From positions 1 to 21,749 of the forward strand of contig NZ_JBNATX010000031.1 of NCBI RefSeq assembly GCF_049701115.1: a stretch of DNA of 21,749 bases. The letters are read 5' to 3'. Position 1 is the stretch's first letter; each line of letters begins with the position of its first letter. Positions 7,142 to 15,719 of this stretch are shown here, piece after piece. The position numbers and the translations under genes are program-made. The notes below the pieces were generated by a model, which had not been told where the DNA came from, made no database searches, and saw nothing but the letters and a program-made list of their open reading frames with translations. This DNA is from Thermoanaerobacter sp049701115 (GTDB taxonomy: Bacteria > Bacillota > Thermoanaerobacteria > Thermoanaerobacterales > Thermoanaerobacteraceae).

Positions 7142-8062
7142 TTATAAAGCAATAAGGGTAGTTTGTCTAGTATCAAATTTTATATCTTCCATATTTAGAA
7201 CAGCAACCCCAATCACAGTATCTGCTCCTCCGTAGTATACGTATATTGTATCGTCTTTCACCGCGTTGCCACAGCTAAAAACCACGTTCGGTATATATCC
7301 TTCTTTTTCCCAAGGTAGTTCTGGTTCTAAAATAGGTTCCTTTTGTCTCGCTATCACCTTACTTGGATCTTCTAAGTCTAAAAGTGCTGCACCTAATCTA
7401 TAGACGTTGTTCTCATCTGCCGCATGGTATATTAAGAACCACCCTTTTTCCGTTTTTATTGGGGGTCCCCCTATCCCTACTCTTGCGCTTTCCCATGTGC
7501 CAGGAATAGGCTTTATAATAGGTTTGTGCCCATACCAGTTCTTTAAATCCTCTGAAAAAGCTATCCATATGTCCGGGTATCTTCTGTGAAGCAGCACATA
7601 TTTCCCATTAATTTTCTCCGGAAAGAGCGAAGCATCTTTGTTGGGCTCATCTAGCAATACACCTTTTCTTTCCCAATCTATAAGGTTTTTAGAGATAGCA
7701 AGGGAAATCCTGTAGTCGCCCTCAAACCTATCTCCAAAAGCTGTATACACCATGTAATAAATGCCGTCGATCTTCACTATCCTTGGGTCTTCCAATCCTC
7801 TTAATTCCTGCTCAGTTTCATTTGTCATTACTGGTTTGTCAAGTCTCATGAAATTTATGCCATCTTTACTTACTGCATATCCTAATCTTGAAATATACCT
7901 TCCATATTTCATATGAGGCCCTAAATCTGTAGCTCTGTAGATAAGGTGAAAAAGGCCATTGTCATAAATCGCTGCCGTATTGAAAACTGCAGCCTTTTCC
8001 CATTCATTTTCCGGTTTTGGTACGAGAACAGGTTTGTCCGATAATCTCCTTAACTTTATCAC
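7142..8062 (-). CDS. GH130 beta-mannoside phosphorylase, probably beta-1,2-oligomannan type
   Basis: 306 residues, a single five-bladed beta-propeller of GH130. Motifs: VFNTAAIYDNGLFHLIYRA near the N-terminus, GLEDPR with D92 as the expected proton donor, and LLHRRYPDIW with H159, R160 and R161 in the phosphate-binding region, which marks phosphorylases rather than the hydrolytic GH130 members. The family splits beta-mannosides with phosphate to alpha-mannose 1-phosphate. From memory the closest characterised protein is Teth514_1788 of Thermoanaerobacter sp. X514, which prefers longer beta-1,2-mannooligosaccharides; that paralogue assignment is by general resemblance. The start is GTG, supported by AAAAGGAG eight bases before it, 15 bases after the stop of the sister gene. 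It is the last gene of the operon. Confidence 0.9.
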   Translation of the reverse strand: MIKLRRLSDKPVLVPKPENEWEKAAVFNTAAIYDNGLFHLIYRATDLGPHMKYGRYISRLGYAVSKDGINFMRLDKPVMTNETEQELRGLEDPRIVKIDGIYYMVYTAFGDRFEGDYRISLAISKNLIDWERKGVLLDEPNKDASLFPEKINGKYVLLHRRYPDIWIAFSEDLKNWYGHKPIIKPIPGTWESARVGIGGPPIKTEKGWFLIYHAADENNVYRLGAALLDLEDPSKVIARQKEPILEPELPWEKEGYIPNVVFSCGNAVKDDTIYVYYGGADTVIGVAVLNMEDIKFDTRQTTLIAL

Positions 8063-8077
8063 TTTCTACACTCCTTT

Positions 8078-8989
8078 TTAAAATTTTACTTTTTTCTTTT
8101 CAACAGCTGCAACACCTATACAGGTATCAGCTGCGCCGTAGTAGACATAGAATATTCCATCTATCTCTACAGCACCACAGCTAAATACCACGTTTGGCAC
8201 TAATCCTTCTTTTTCCCAAGGTAACTCCGGTTCTAAAATAGGTTCTTCTTGCCTTGCTATAACTTTTGAAGGGTCCTTTAAATCCAAAAGCGCTGCTCCC
8301 AATCTATACACATTGTTTTCATCCACACCGTGATAGATTAAAAGCCAGCCATCCTCCATTTTGAGTGGGGGCCCCGCTATACCTATCTTTTTAGAATCCC
8401 ACCATCCTTTTCTGGGAGACATTATAATCTTATGGTCATACCAGTTGATTAAATCCTCCGAATAAGCAATCCAAATATCAGGCATCCTCCTGTGAAAAAG
8501 GACGTACTTCCCATTTATTTTTTCAGGTAAAAGTGCTGCATCCTTATTAGGCTCATCCAGTACTACTCTATGCCCTTCCCAGTTCTTCAGGTCTTCTGAC
8601 CATACCATAGAAATTCTAAAATCCAACCAATCCCTGCCTCCAAATCCTGTATAGAGCATATAGTATTTCCCATCCAGCTTAGTGATTCGGGGGTCTTCTA
8701 CTCCCCAAGCTTCTTGTGGAGTTTTCCCAACTACCACAGGCTTGTCAAACCTTTGAAAATGGATGCCGTCTTCACTAACAGCATATCCAATAGAAGACAC
8801 AAATTTGTTTTTTTCCTCTGGTTTCTCTGTATCAAGTACAAACTTATTATTAGAAGCCCTGTAAAAAAGATGTACTTTCCCCTCTTCATATATAGCGGCA
8901 GCATTAAAAACCGCAGCTCTTTCCCATTCGTGCTCTTCTATTGGAGTTAAAATGGGTTTATCCTTTAATCTTTCCAATCTGAACATCAT
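8078..8989 (-). CDS. GH130 beta-mannoside phosphorylase, probably beta-1,2-mannobiose type
   Basis: 303 residues, clearly a paralogue of the next gene downstream: long blocks such as NNVYRLGAALLDL and EPILEPELPWEKEG are shared. GVEDPR places the proton donor at D99, and FHRRMPDIW gives H166, R167 and R168 for phosphate. It has an extra loop (NNKFVLDTEKPEEKNKF, about 47-63) that its sister lacks or replaces with a shorter one. As I recall it, this protein resembles Teth514_1789, described as a beta-1,2-mannobiose phosphorylase. The ATG used overlaps the hydrolase stop as ATGA; a second ATG directly after (8986) has better spacing, eight bases, to AAAGGGGG and may be the true start. Cytoplasmic, feeding alpha-mannose 1-phosphate and mannose into metabolism. 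Confidence 0.92.
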   Translation of the reverse strand: MMFRLERLKDKPILTPIEEHEWERAAVFNAAAIYEEGKVHLFYRASNNKFVLDTEKPEEKNKFVSSIGYAVSEDGIHFQRFDKPVVVGKTPQEAWGVEDPRITKLDGKYYMLYTGFGGRDWLDFRISMVWSEDLKNWEGHRVVLDEPNKDAALLPEKINGKYVLFHRRMPDIWIAYSEDLINWYDHKIIMSPRKGWWDSKKIGIAGPPLKMEDGWLLIYHGVDENNVYRLGAALLDLKDPSKVIARQEEPILEPELPWEKEGLVPNVVFSCGAVEIDGIFYVYYGAADTCIGVAAVEKKKVKF

Positions 8990-10866
8990 TTATACCCCCT
9001 TTTGAGCCAAAATGCAACTACCTTATTGGGACCAATTATGAAATTTTCAAGGTTAATATCTTTTTTCTCTATTATATCTACAATTTTCTCATTAAAGCTT
9101 TCTTTATCTCCCAATTTTACCTCTGCTCTCACCTCCTCATTTTCATGGTTTATTATAAGAAACAATACATTCTCTTCATTATGGAATTCTTTTATTTCTA
9201 AATAAGGAGAATTCACCTCTAATTGATATTTTATGTCTGCTAATTCCTTTAAAAGTTTGTATATTTTAAAACTCTGGTCTTTTTTGTACACATCCGGCAT
9301 GTAACTTAAATAAAGCTCTATAGGATATGCGACAAACACTGCATTTCCTTTCCCATATTTATTTACTACTATGGAGGGATTTCCTTCTTTATCGACCCCA
9401 AACACTTCCCCCTCTTTCACCTTTAAAATTAGCCTCTTATTAAAAGGAAGTGCTTTATATCTAAATTTAGTGGCCAAATTCGTCGATTCAATTTCAACAA
9501 ATTCCTCCCTTGGCACCATGAAGTAATCTATTTTTACTCCAAAAACCTCCTCCAGATCCTCCACTGCAATCCCATCGTAAGAAAGATATAAAGTACCCCC
9601 TTGTTTAACAAACTCCTTTATTTTAAGCCATTGAGAGTGAGTAAGATGCCCTTTTCTATAAGCAGAAGGCACAATTAACACCTTGTATTTTCTAAGGTCA
9701 TCCTCTGGTTTTATTAAATCAACATCAAGACCAGCTTGTTTGGCCAGTATAAAACTGTTAAGCAAAATCCGGAAATTCCTCTCTGGTTTGTAGTCTTCTC
9801 CTACAAACAGGGCCTCATAGTATTTGTCAGGAATTATTATTGCCGCCTCACTCTCTCTTGGTTTAAGTTTTTCATAATTTATTATTTTTAAAAATTCAGA
9901 AAAAGCCTTCATTTCAAGGGCAGCTTTTTTAGGTCTACCCTCTGTTGTCGTGATTCCAAATTGAGTCTCAAAAGGGGTAGAATCGTACGGAAGCCTTTCT
10001 CCTACGGAGAAATCGCCAAAACACCACGAAATAGCCCCCATAGACTCGTTTGCAAGAAGACTATACAGGACCACCCTGTAGTATTCGCCTTCCACTTCTT
10101 CACTCATCATGAGAGTAGTTGCTCCAAACTCCTCCATCAAGACGTCCTTTTTACCCATTCCCTTTGTAAGCTTAACAGAGAAAGAAGGCATATACGTACT
10201 CCTCGTGGAATTTACAGGATCTATACAAGTATCGGTGTATATGGGATAAAAATGCATACATAGAAAGTCGTTTCCTTCCGCCATATCTTCTGGATAAAAA
10301 TTATTATTGGTAAGAAGCGAGGCCTGATGAATCCCTAATGTCACAGGATGATTTTTATCATATTTTTTTATCTCATTTGACAGAACATAGTTCCAAAGCC
10401 ACGCATCATGTCTGGAATTTGCTTTGACATAATTATCTGGTTCATTGGAAAGGTCCCAAAAGAGAATTGCTTCTTCATCTTTATATCTTTCGGCAAAAAA
10501 CCTCACCAACTTAATTTGATATCTCAACATATAAGGATCACTGTATATGTTCCTTCCTTGTCTCCACAAAACATCCCAGTTTTCACCGCTCATATGCCCA
10601 ACAAAAAAAGTAGGAGCTATTTTTATACCCACTTCTTTACATATGTTTATAAGTTCATCAAATTTCTTAACCGCTTCTTCCGAAATAACCTCTGGCTGAG
10701 GTTGGAAATCCTCCCAAAAAAGATTTATTCTCATTACATCAAGTCCCAAGTTTTTAGCTTCCATAAATTCTCTTTTAACCTCTTCATAATTCCACTCCTT
10801 CCACATATTAACTCCATGATTTCTTGGCCAGTAATTAGCTCCCAAGATAAAGTTTCTAAACCTCAT
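8986..10866 (-). CDS. GH42-like clan GH-A glycoside hydrolase, probable beta-mannosidase or mannanase
   Basis: 626 residues, no signal peptide, so cytoplasmic. Residues 1-340 form a TIM barrel of clan GH-A: ILGANYWPR at the start, WDLSNEPD with acid/base E142, and VLMEEFG with probable nucleophile E246. About 345-450 looks like the glutamine-amidotransferase-like domain of GH42 (KYKVLIVPSAY, FVKQGGTLYLSYDG), and the C-terminal part is a beta-rich domain. This three-domain plan and length match GH42, but the active-site motifs look more like GH5, and I cannot place it in a known family. It starts one base after the preceding stop, with GGAGGAGA as ribosome site, and overlaps the GH130 gene. 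Context suggests it trims imported mannosides that the phosphorylases cannot use. Confidence 0.8.
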   Translation of the reverse strand: MRFRNFILGANYWPRNHGVNMWKEWNYEEVKREFMEAKNLGLDVMRINLFWEDFQPQPEVISEEAVKKFDELINICKEVGIKIAPTFFVGHMSGENWDVLWRQGRNIYSDPYMLRYQIKLVRFFAERYKDEEAILFWDLSNEPDNYVKANSRHDAWLWNYVLSNEIKKYDKNHPVTLGIHQASLLTNNNFYPEDMAEGNDFLCMHFYPIYTDTCIDPVNSTRSTYMPSFSVKLTKGMGKKDVLMEEFGATTLMMSEEVEGEYYRVVLYSLLANESMGAISWCFGDFSVGERLPYDSTPFETQFGITTTEGRPKKAALEMKAFSEFLKIINYEKLKPRESEAAIIIPDKYYEALFVGEDYKPERNFRILLNSFILAKQAGLDVDLIKPEDDLRKYKVLIVPSAYRKGHLTHSQWLKIKEFVKQGGTLYLSYDGIAVEDLEEVFGVKIDYFMVPREEFVEIESTNLATKFRYKALPFNKRLILKVKEGEVFGVDKEGNPSIVVNKYGKGNAVFVAYPIELYLSYMPDVYKKDQSFKIYKLLKELADIKYQLEVNSPYLEIKEFHNEENVLFLIINHENEEVRAEVKLGDKESFNEKIVDIIEKKDINLENFIIGPNKVVAFWLKRGYK

Positions 10867-10867
10867 C

Positions 10868-12679
10868 TCATCTCCTCCGCCTCTTATTTTTTCGTACTAT
10901 ATACATAGTAGCTACACCAATAGATGTTAGAAATAAAGTTAAAATCCACGGAGAAAAACTGCTAAAACTCTTTTTATAATCTTTACCATCGCTAAAATGG
11001 TTGTAAGACACTACTATATTGTTTATTAAAACCTTATTATTCTGATGCTTAACCTTCCCCTTTGGAGGAGTAAAAGCTACTACTAGAGCTTCTTTTGCAG
11101 GTATTGTTATATTTACTTTCCCGCTTTTATCTCTGTGGACAAATTCCTCCTTTAAAAGATCAAATACATCTTTTGGTTTATCTCCCAACTCTATGATTAT
11201 TTCTTTATCGGCATCATAGGGATTGTAATAAAGATACGTGGGATAAAACCTATCTTTAAAGAAATCTGTTTTTGTTAAATCTATTTGGAGGATTCCTTCT
11301 ATATTTGTTTTTGAAACAATACTACCTAAAAAACCTACGTGAGAGCCTGAATATAGAGAAAAATCGGTTTTTCCCCATCCATCTCCCCCTGCAAAAGGAC
11401 TTCTACCATCTTTTATTTTCCTCAAGCCCTCATAAGGAATAACATAAGAAGGTTCTTCCCTCCACCAATAAGAGGACTGATTTTCTTCCGGTAAACAATC
11501 CTTATAAAAAAGTTTAGCATTGTTGGTGAGATGAAGCATCCACTTGCCTATTGCTTTCGCATATCTTAAATCATACCTGGCAACTGGAACAAGTGCAAAA
11601 GCTGCATCGAAAGTATTCATTGAAAAGGCGTATCCTCCTCCATCTGTTATACTCCCAAAAAGGCCATCTACCGTATATTCTCCCCATTTACCTGTAATCA
11701 TCCCCCACCCCGGTCTTACATCACTTTCTCTGTTAAAAACCCAATCCATAAATTTCTCAACAGGATAATTGACTCCTTCTTCTGCATTAAGTCTTGCTGC
11801 CACATAAGGTGCAAAATATCCTAATACTTCGTAAATAGGGTTATAATCTATAATCTCAAGAAAATTCATGGCACGTTTTGTAGCTTCAAGATATTTAGGG
11901 TCTTTGAATTCTTTATATGCCCAGTACTCTAGTAAAGCAACACCAGCAGCGGCATCCGGTTCTGTCCAGCGACCGTTGTCCACAGGTTCCATCACAGAAA
12001 ACATAAATGCCGTGTGATTAAAGTTAGGAATGCCCCCGGCTCCGGATAATTTTAAAACCGCGTCATGCCACCTATCAGCGGTTATCTTCATTATATTCCT
12101 CATTTCTTCCACATCTTTATAATGATAAACTAACCCATAAAAGAGTATATGAGGAAAAATTTCATACCAAAAACTTTTCCCACTTGTAGTGAAAGGATTG
12201 TTTAAAACTAGATATTCCCTATTTTCTTTGTTGAAAAAAGTCTGTGTCATTTTCACATAATTGTACCCTCTTTGGCTACTTTTATCTATACCCACAAGAG
12301 TAGCGCTTAAAACTGCTGCTATACAATTTATACCTTCTTGTGAACCATCTATGGGTTTACCATCAATATCAAACTGTGTTTTACTCCCTACAAAAGTCAA
12401 GAGTCCAAATGTATCTGAATCAAGGTTGTAATGAGTCTTATCCCACCAACCGAGGGGTAAAAATACCCCTCTTCTTTCAAAATCAAAAACAAATTTATCG
12501 TAGTCAATAGCTATCTTTTTAAAATCCCTGATAAGTAGAGGAGAAGGCAAATCTGGCATACTCTCAATTCTTTGAACTTTTATCTGTTCAATAGCTTTTT
12601 GTGTCGCCCCTAAGACTTCTTCTATTATTAAGCTAAAAATCAACAATAATATAATCCCGCCGAGAAAAAATCTATTCAT
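10868..12679 (-). CDS. Exported, membrane-anchored protein of probable alpha/alpha-toroid fold
   Basis: About 603 residues. The N-terminus (MNRFFLGGIILLLIFSLIIE) is a signal peptide or anchor, and the C-terminus has a membrane span (SPWILTLFLTSIGVATMYIV) followed by a basic tail KNKRRRR, so the body should face outside and stay on the cell surface. There is no LPXTG motif. The body has helix-rich repeats with motifs such as GWWDKTHYNLD, HTAFMFSVMEP, WTEPDAAAGVALLEYWAY and GGGYAFSMNTFDAAFA, typical of alpha/alpha-toroid carbohydrate-active proteins, but I recognise no named family. The start with GAGG nine bases upstream is used; an ATG at 12694 overlapping the preceding stop as ATGA would add five residues. 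Its operon position suggests a surface enzyme that cuts a mannan for the ABC importer. Confidence 0.75.
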   Translation of the reverse strand: MNRFFLGGIILLLIFSLIIEEVLGATQKAIEQIKVQRIESMPDLPSPLLIRDFKKIAIDYDKFVFDFERRGVFLPLGWWDKTHYNLDSDTFGLLTFVGSKTQFDIDGKPIDGSQEGINCIAAVLSATLVGIDKSSQRGYNYVKMTQTFFNKENREYLVLNNPFTTSGKSFWYEIFPHILFYGLVYHYKDVEEMRNIMKITADRWHDAVLKLSGAGGIPNFNHTAFMFSVMEPVDNGRWTEPDAAAGVALLEYWAYKEFKDPKYLEATKRAMNFLEIIDYNPIYEVLGYFAPYVAARLNAEEGVNYPVEKFMDWVFNRESDVRPGWGMITGKWGEYTVDGLFGSITDGGGYAFSMNTFDAAFALVPVARYDLRYAKAIGKWMLHLTNNAKLFYKDCLPEENQSSYWWREEPSYVIPYEGLRKIKDGRSPFAGGDGWGKTDFSLYSGSHVGFLGSIVSKTNIEGILQIDLTKTDFFKDRFYPTYLYYNPYDADKEIIIELGDKPKDVFDLLKEEFVHRDKSGKVNITIPAKEALVVAFTPPKGKVKHQNNKVLINNIVVSYNHFSDGKDYKKSFSSFSPWILTLFLTSIGVATMYIVRKNKRRRR

Positions 12680-12690
12680 CAAAAGTCCCC

Positions 12691-12867
12691 TCATTTTCTT
12701 CTTTTTGACCTGTTTGACAAAAGGACAAGTCCAATTGTAGCAAGCGCAAATCCTATAGACACTAGAACAAGAGTAAATTCTCCTCCGGGCCTTTTAAAGA
12801 CCGCAAACCACATCAAAGACAGCAAAATAACTAAAATGGATAGAGAAAACGCCAGTTTATCACTCAC
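12691..12867 (-). CDS. Small 58-residue protein with two membrane spans
   Basis: An open frame between oppF and the anchored surface protein. It starts with GTG six bases after the oppF stop, with AAGGTG eight bases upstream, and its TGA overlaps a possible ATG of the next gene. The protein has two hydrophobic stretches (about residues 5-24 and 31-50) around a short loop KRPGGE and ends with the basic tail SNRSKRRK, like the tail of the large protein after it. It fills the gap between two genes exactly, which argues that it is real. I do not recognise a family. A role in membrane placement of the neighbouring surface protein or the transporter is a guess. Confidence 0.72.
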   Translation of the reverse strand: MSDKLAFSLSILVILLSLMWFAVFKRPGGEFTLVLVSIGFALATIGLVLLSNRSKRRK

Positions 12868-12873
12868 TATTTT

Positions 12874-13860
12874 TCACCTTTTCTTTCCAAAAACATGACA
12901 GGCTACCTCATGTCCCTCTTCAATCGAAACTAAAGGAGGATTTTCTTCAAGGCATATATCTTGGTAATAATTACAAGCATGAGCAAAGGGACATCCTTTA
13001 CTCTCCGGAGTCCTTATTGGTACTTCATAAGACCTTAATTCCTCCAATACCCTGTTTCTTGCAAGCTCCGGATCTGCGATAGGACTAGAATTAATTAGAA
13101 CTCGAGTATAAGGGTGCACAGGATTTTCCAATACCTTTCTGCCTTCTCCTTTTTCCACTATTTTCCCACCGTATATTACTGCAACCTGGCCTTTTTCAAA
13201 AGTAAAATACTTTGCAGCCCCTATGTCATGAAGCACTAACACAATCGCTATACCATAAAGGTCGTTTAAATCTTTAAAGAGTTTTATTATGGCCGCCCTT
13301 AACGACATGTCAATCATGCTTATAGGCTCATCAGCTATTATAACTTCTGGATCTGTAGTCAAAGCCCTCGCAATGGCTAACCTTTGCCTTCCACCCCCTG
13401 ACAAGTGGTGTGGATATTTGTTGAAAAAGTATTCTGCTGGAACAAGCCCTATCTTTTCTAATAGTTCTTTCGTAGATTGATAAAGAGTTTTTCCATTTAC
13501 CCTTTTTGCATTTGCCAGAGGGTCTGCGATTATTTTATATATAGTCTTGGAGGGATGTAAGGATGCATAGGGGTCTTGATGGACGTACTGCACTTTTCCC
13601 CTTAGTTCCCTTTTTCTTTTTCCACCTATTTTGCTCATATTCTCGTTATACCACAAAACTTCTCCTTTAGAGGGCTTTTCAAGGTCAGCCATTATTCTGG
13701 CAAGAGTAGTCTTTCCCATGCCACTTTCTCCTACTATAACCAGTCTGTCACCCTTTGAAATCTCCAAATTTATATTATCTAAAACCAACTTGTTCTGTTT
13801 TTTCAAAAAACCTCTTGTAAAAATCTTGCTTACCCCTTTTAGCTCAATTATCTTGCTCAT
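12874..13860 (-). CDS. ABC transporter ATP-binding protein, OppF type
   Basis: 328 residues of the oligopeptide/nickel ATPase class. Walker A is GESGMGKTT (44-52), the signature is LSGGGRQRLAIARAL, and Walker B is VIIADEPISMID. The C-terminal extension of this class is present and contains four cysteines at 290, 296, 303 and 321, the pattern proposed to bind an Fe-S cluster in Dpp/Opp ATPases. It should form a heterodimer with the OppD-like subunit under the two permeases. The ATG overlaps the oppD stop by four bases (ATGA) with AGGGAGA upstream. In this context the cargo is probably mannooligosaccharide rather than peptide. Confidence 0.93.
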   Translation of the reverse strand: MSKIIELKGVSKIFTRGFLKKQNKLVLDNINLEISKGDRLVIVGESGMGKTTLARIMADLEKPSKGEVLWYNENMSKIGGKRKRELRGKVQYVHQDPYASLHPSKTIYKIIADPLANAKRVNGKTLYQSTKELLEKIGLVPAEYFFNKYPHHLSGGGRQRLAIARALTTDPEVIIADEPISMIDMSLRAAIIKLFKDLNDLYGIAIVLVLHDIGAAKYFTFEKGQVAVIYGGKIVEKGEGRKVLENPVHPYTRVLINSSPIADPELARNRVLEELRSYEVPIRTPESKGCPFAHACNYYQDICLEENPPLVSIEEGHEVACHVFGKKR

Positions 13861-14837
13861 CTTTGTTGTCTCCCTTCTTCATACAGGTGGCATGCTACAT
13901 AGCTTTCTCCGTCAAGGTTTATCCATCTGGGCTTTTCTTTTTTGCATATATCCATGGCATACTCGCACCTTGGGTGAAATCTACAGCCAGAAGGCGGATT
14001 TAAAAGACTAGGTGGGTCCCCTGGTATTGGCTTTACTTTTGACATATCAGCATTTACAGCCATGATAGAATTTATAAGCCCTTTAGTATAGGGATGAAGG
14101 GGGTTTTTGAAAATTTGAAAAGTAGAGTTATATTCTACTAAATTACCCCCATATATTACTGCTACCTTGTCGGCTAATTCCGCTGCTACAGCAATGTCAT
14201 GGGTCACAAAAATCAGCGTTATTTTCAACATTTTCTTAAGTTCCTTTAAAAGCTGTATTATATGGGCCTGCGTTAAAACATCCAATGCAGAAGTAGGCTC
14301 ATCTAAAATCAATACAGCAGGATCTAATAAAAGCGCCAAAGCTATCAAAACCCTTTGTTTCATTCCTCCAGAAAGCTGCAAAGGATAGGAATTTAATACA
14401 GCCTCGGGATTTAACCTAACCATTTTAAGTTTCAAAGAGGCTCTTTCCACAAGCTCGCTATGGCTCCACCTTATTCCGTGGGCTTCTACTGTATCCTTAA
14501 AATGATCTATTATTTTCATCGTGGGATTCAGCGACTGCTGTGCAGCCTGAGGCACAAGTGCAATTTCTTCCCAACGAATTTTCCTCAATTCTTCTTCTTT
14601 CATGGTAAGAAGGTCTTTCCCCTTATAAATAACCCGTCCAGATAAAATCCGGCCGTTGGGAGGCAATGTCTTCGTCATTGCCTCAATTATGGTACTCTTA
14701 CCCGAGGCACTTTCCCCTACAATAGCAGTTACAGAATTTTCTAAAATATCTAATGAAATTCCGTCAGCAGCTTTTATAGTACCTTCCCTGACAAGGTAGA
14801 CCGCTTTTAAATCTTCGATTCTTATTATGACGCTCAA
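13857..14837 (-). CDS. ABC transporter ATP-binding protein, OppD type
   Basis: 326 residues. Walker A is GESASGKST (41-49), the signature is LSGGMKQRVLIALAL, and Walker B is VLILDEPTSALD. The C-terminal oligopeptide-type extension includes GCRFHPRC and four cysteines at 285, 291, 298 and 316, with the same spacing (5, 6, 17 residues between) as in the OppF partner. The start is TTG, directly after the oppC stop, with GAGGGGG nine bases before it; no ATG gives a better N-terminus. It supplies ATP hydrolysis for the importer. Confidence 0.93.
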   Translation of the reverse strand: MSVIIRIEDLKAVYLVREGTIKAADGISLDILENSVTAIVGESASGKSTIIEAMTKTLPPNGRILSGRVIYKGKDLLTMKEEELRKIRWEEIALVPQAAQQSLNPTMKIIDHFKDTVEAHGIRWSHSELVERASLKLKMVRLNPEAVLNSYPLQLSGGMKQRVLIALALLLDPAVLILDEPTSALDVLTQAHIIQLLKELKKMLKITLIFVTHDIAVAAELADKVAVIYGGNLVEYNSTFQIFKNPLHPYTKGLINSIMAVNADMSKVKPIPGDPPSLLNPPSGCRFHPRCEYAMDICKKEKPRWINLDGESYVACHLYEEGRQQR

Positions 14838-15719
14838 TTACTCATTCCCCCTCAAACGAGGGTTGAATACTTCTTCAACCCCTTGTGATAAGAGTATTCC
14901 TCCGTATATTAAAAGCACAATGTTTAAAATTATGAAGAAGATGTAATGAAACCCTTTAGCGGTGTACAAAGCCCCCGCTTGATATAAGGCGTAATTTAAC
15001 ATTATGCCCCAATGAGTTGGGTCAAATTTAGCAAGCCCTAGAAACATAAGTCCTACAGAAAATTCCATAGCTCCTTTTAACTGCATCACAAAATTGATAA
15101 AAATGTAGGGAATCAAAAGTTTTACAATATCACTGAACAGTATATATCTTAAAGGCATATTTAACATCTTGGAGGCCTCTACAAACTCCTTTGATTTTAA
15201 AGAAAGCACTTGCGCAGAAATCTGTTTCGCCAAAGGTGCCCAAAGCCAAATAGCCACCAAAAGGGCTATCTCCACCACATTTAGATTGTAATTCATAAAA
15301 ACAGCCGCTAGTATCAAAAGGGCCGGAAATGAAGGAATTACTAAGAAAACCATTATTATAGCATCTGCTATCCTTCCAGTAACTCCTTCTAGGTATCCTC
15401 GAGCAACACCAATCACAGTACCTATAAGGACTGCGAAAAAACTGGCAAGCATTGTAAGAGATATAACAGATCTAGAACCATGTACAATTTGCTGGAAAAT
15501 ATCTACACCAAAGTAATCTGTCCCAAACGGATGTTTCAAAGAAGGTTTTTGATACCTTTCTGCAAAATTAGAAGTCATATCTAAAGGGACAATTAAAGGA
15601 CCAATTGTAGCCATTAAAATGAAAAATGTCAGTATCAAAAGCCCGATTAACGATTTTTTATTTACCAAAAGCGGCTGTACATAGTCATAATAAAAATTCT
15701 TTAATCTTTCTTTTCTCAT
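14838..15719 (-). CDS. ABC transporter permease, OppC type
   Basis: 293 residues with an N-terminal span (SLIGLLILTFFILMATIGPL) and five further hydrophobic segments, the usual OppC/DppC plan. The short periplasmic segment carries the family phrase HPFGTDYFGVDIF, and the cytoplasmic EAA loop is seen around KEFVEASKMLNMP. It pairs with the OppB-like permease to make the membrane channel. Its ATG overlaps the oppB stop as ATGA, so translation is probably coupled. The 3' end abuts the oppD start without spacing. Confidence 0.92.
   Translation of the reverse strand: MRKERLKNFYYDYVQPLLVNKKSLIGLLILTFFILMATIGPLIVPLDMTSNFAERYQKPSLKHPFGTDYFGVDIFQQIVHGSRSVISLTMLASFFAVLIGTVIGVARGYLEGVTGRIADAIIMVFLVIPSFPALLILAAVFMNYNLNVVEIALLVAIWLWAPLAKQISAQVLSLKSKEFVEASKMLNMPLRYILFSDIVKLLIPYIFINFVMQLKGAMEFSVGLMFLGLAKFDPTHWGIMLNYALYQAGALYTAKGFHYIFFIILNIVLLIYGGILLSQGVEEVFNPRLRGNE

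Noticed and set aside
10408..10908. 166-codon plus-strand open frame
   Set aside because: It lies opposite the clan GH-A hydrolase, has no ribosome site or family features, and its composition is that of an antisense shadow.
13631..14011. 126-codon plus-strand open frame
   Set aside because: Antisense to the two transporter ATPases, which have complete motifs; no sign of its own function.
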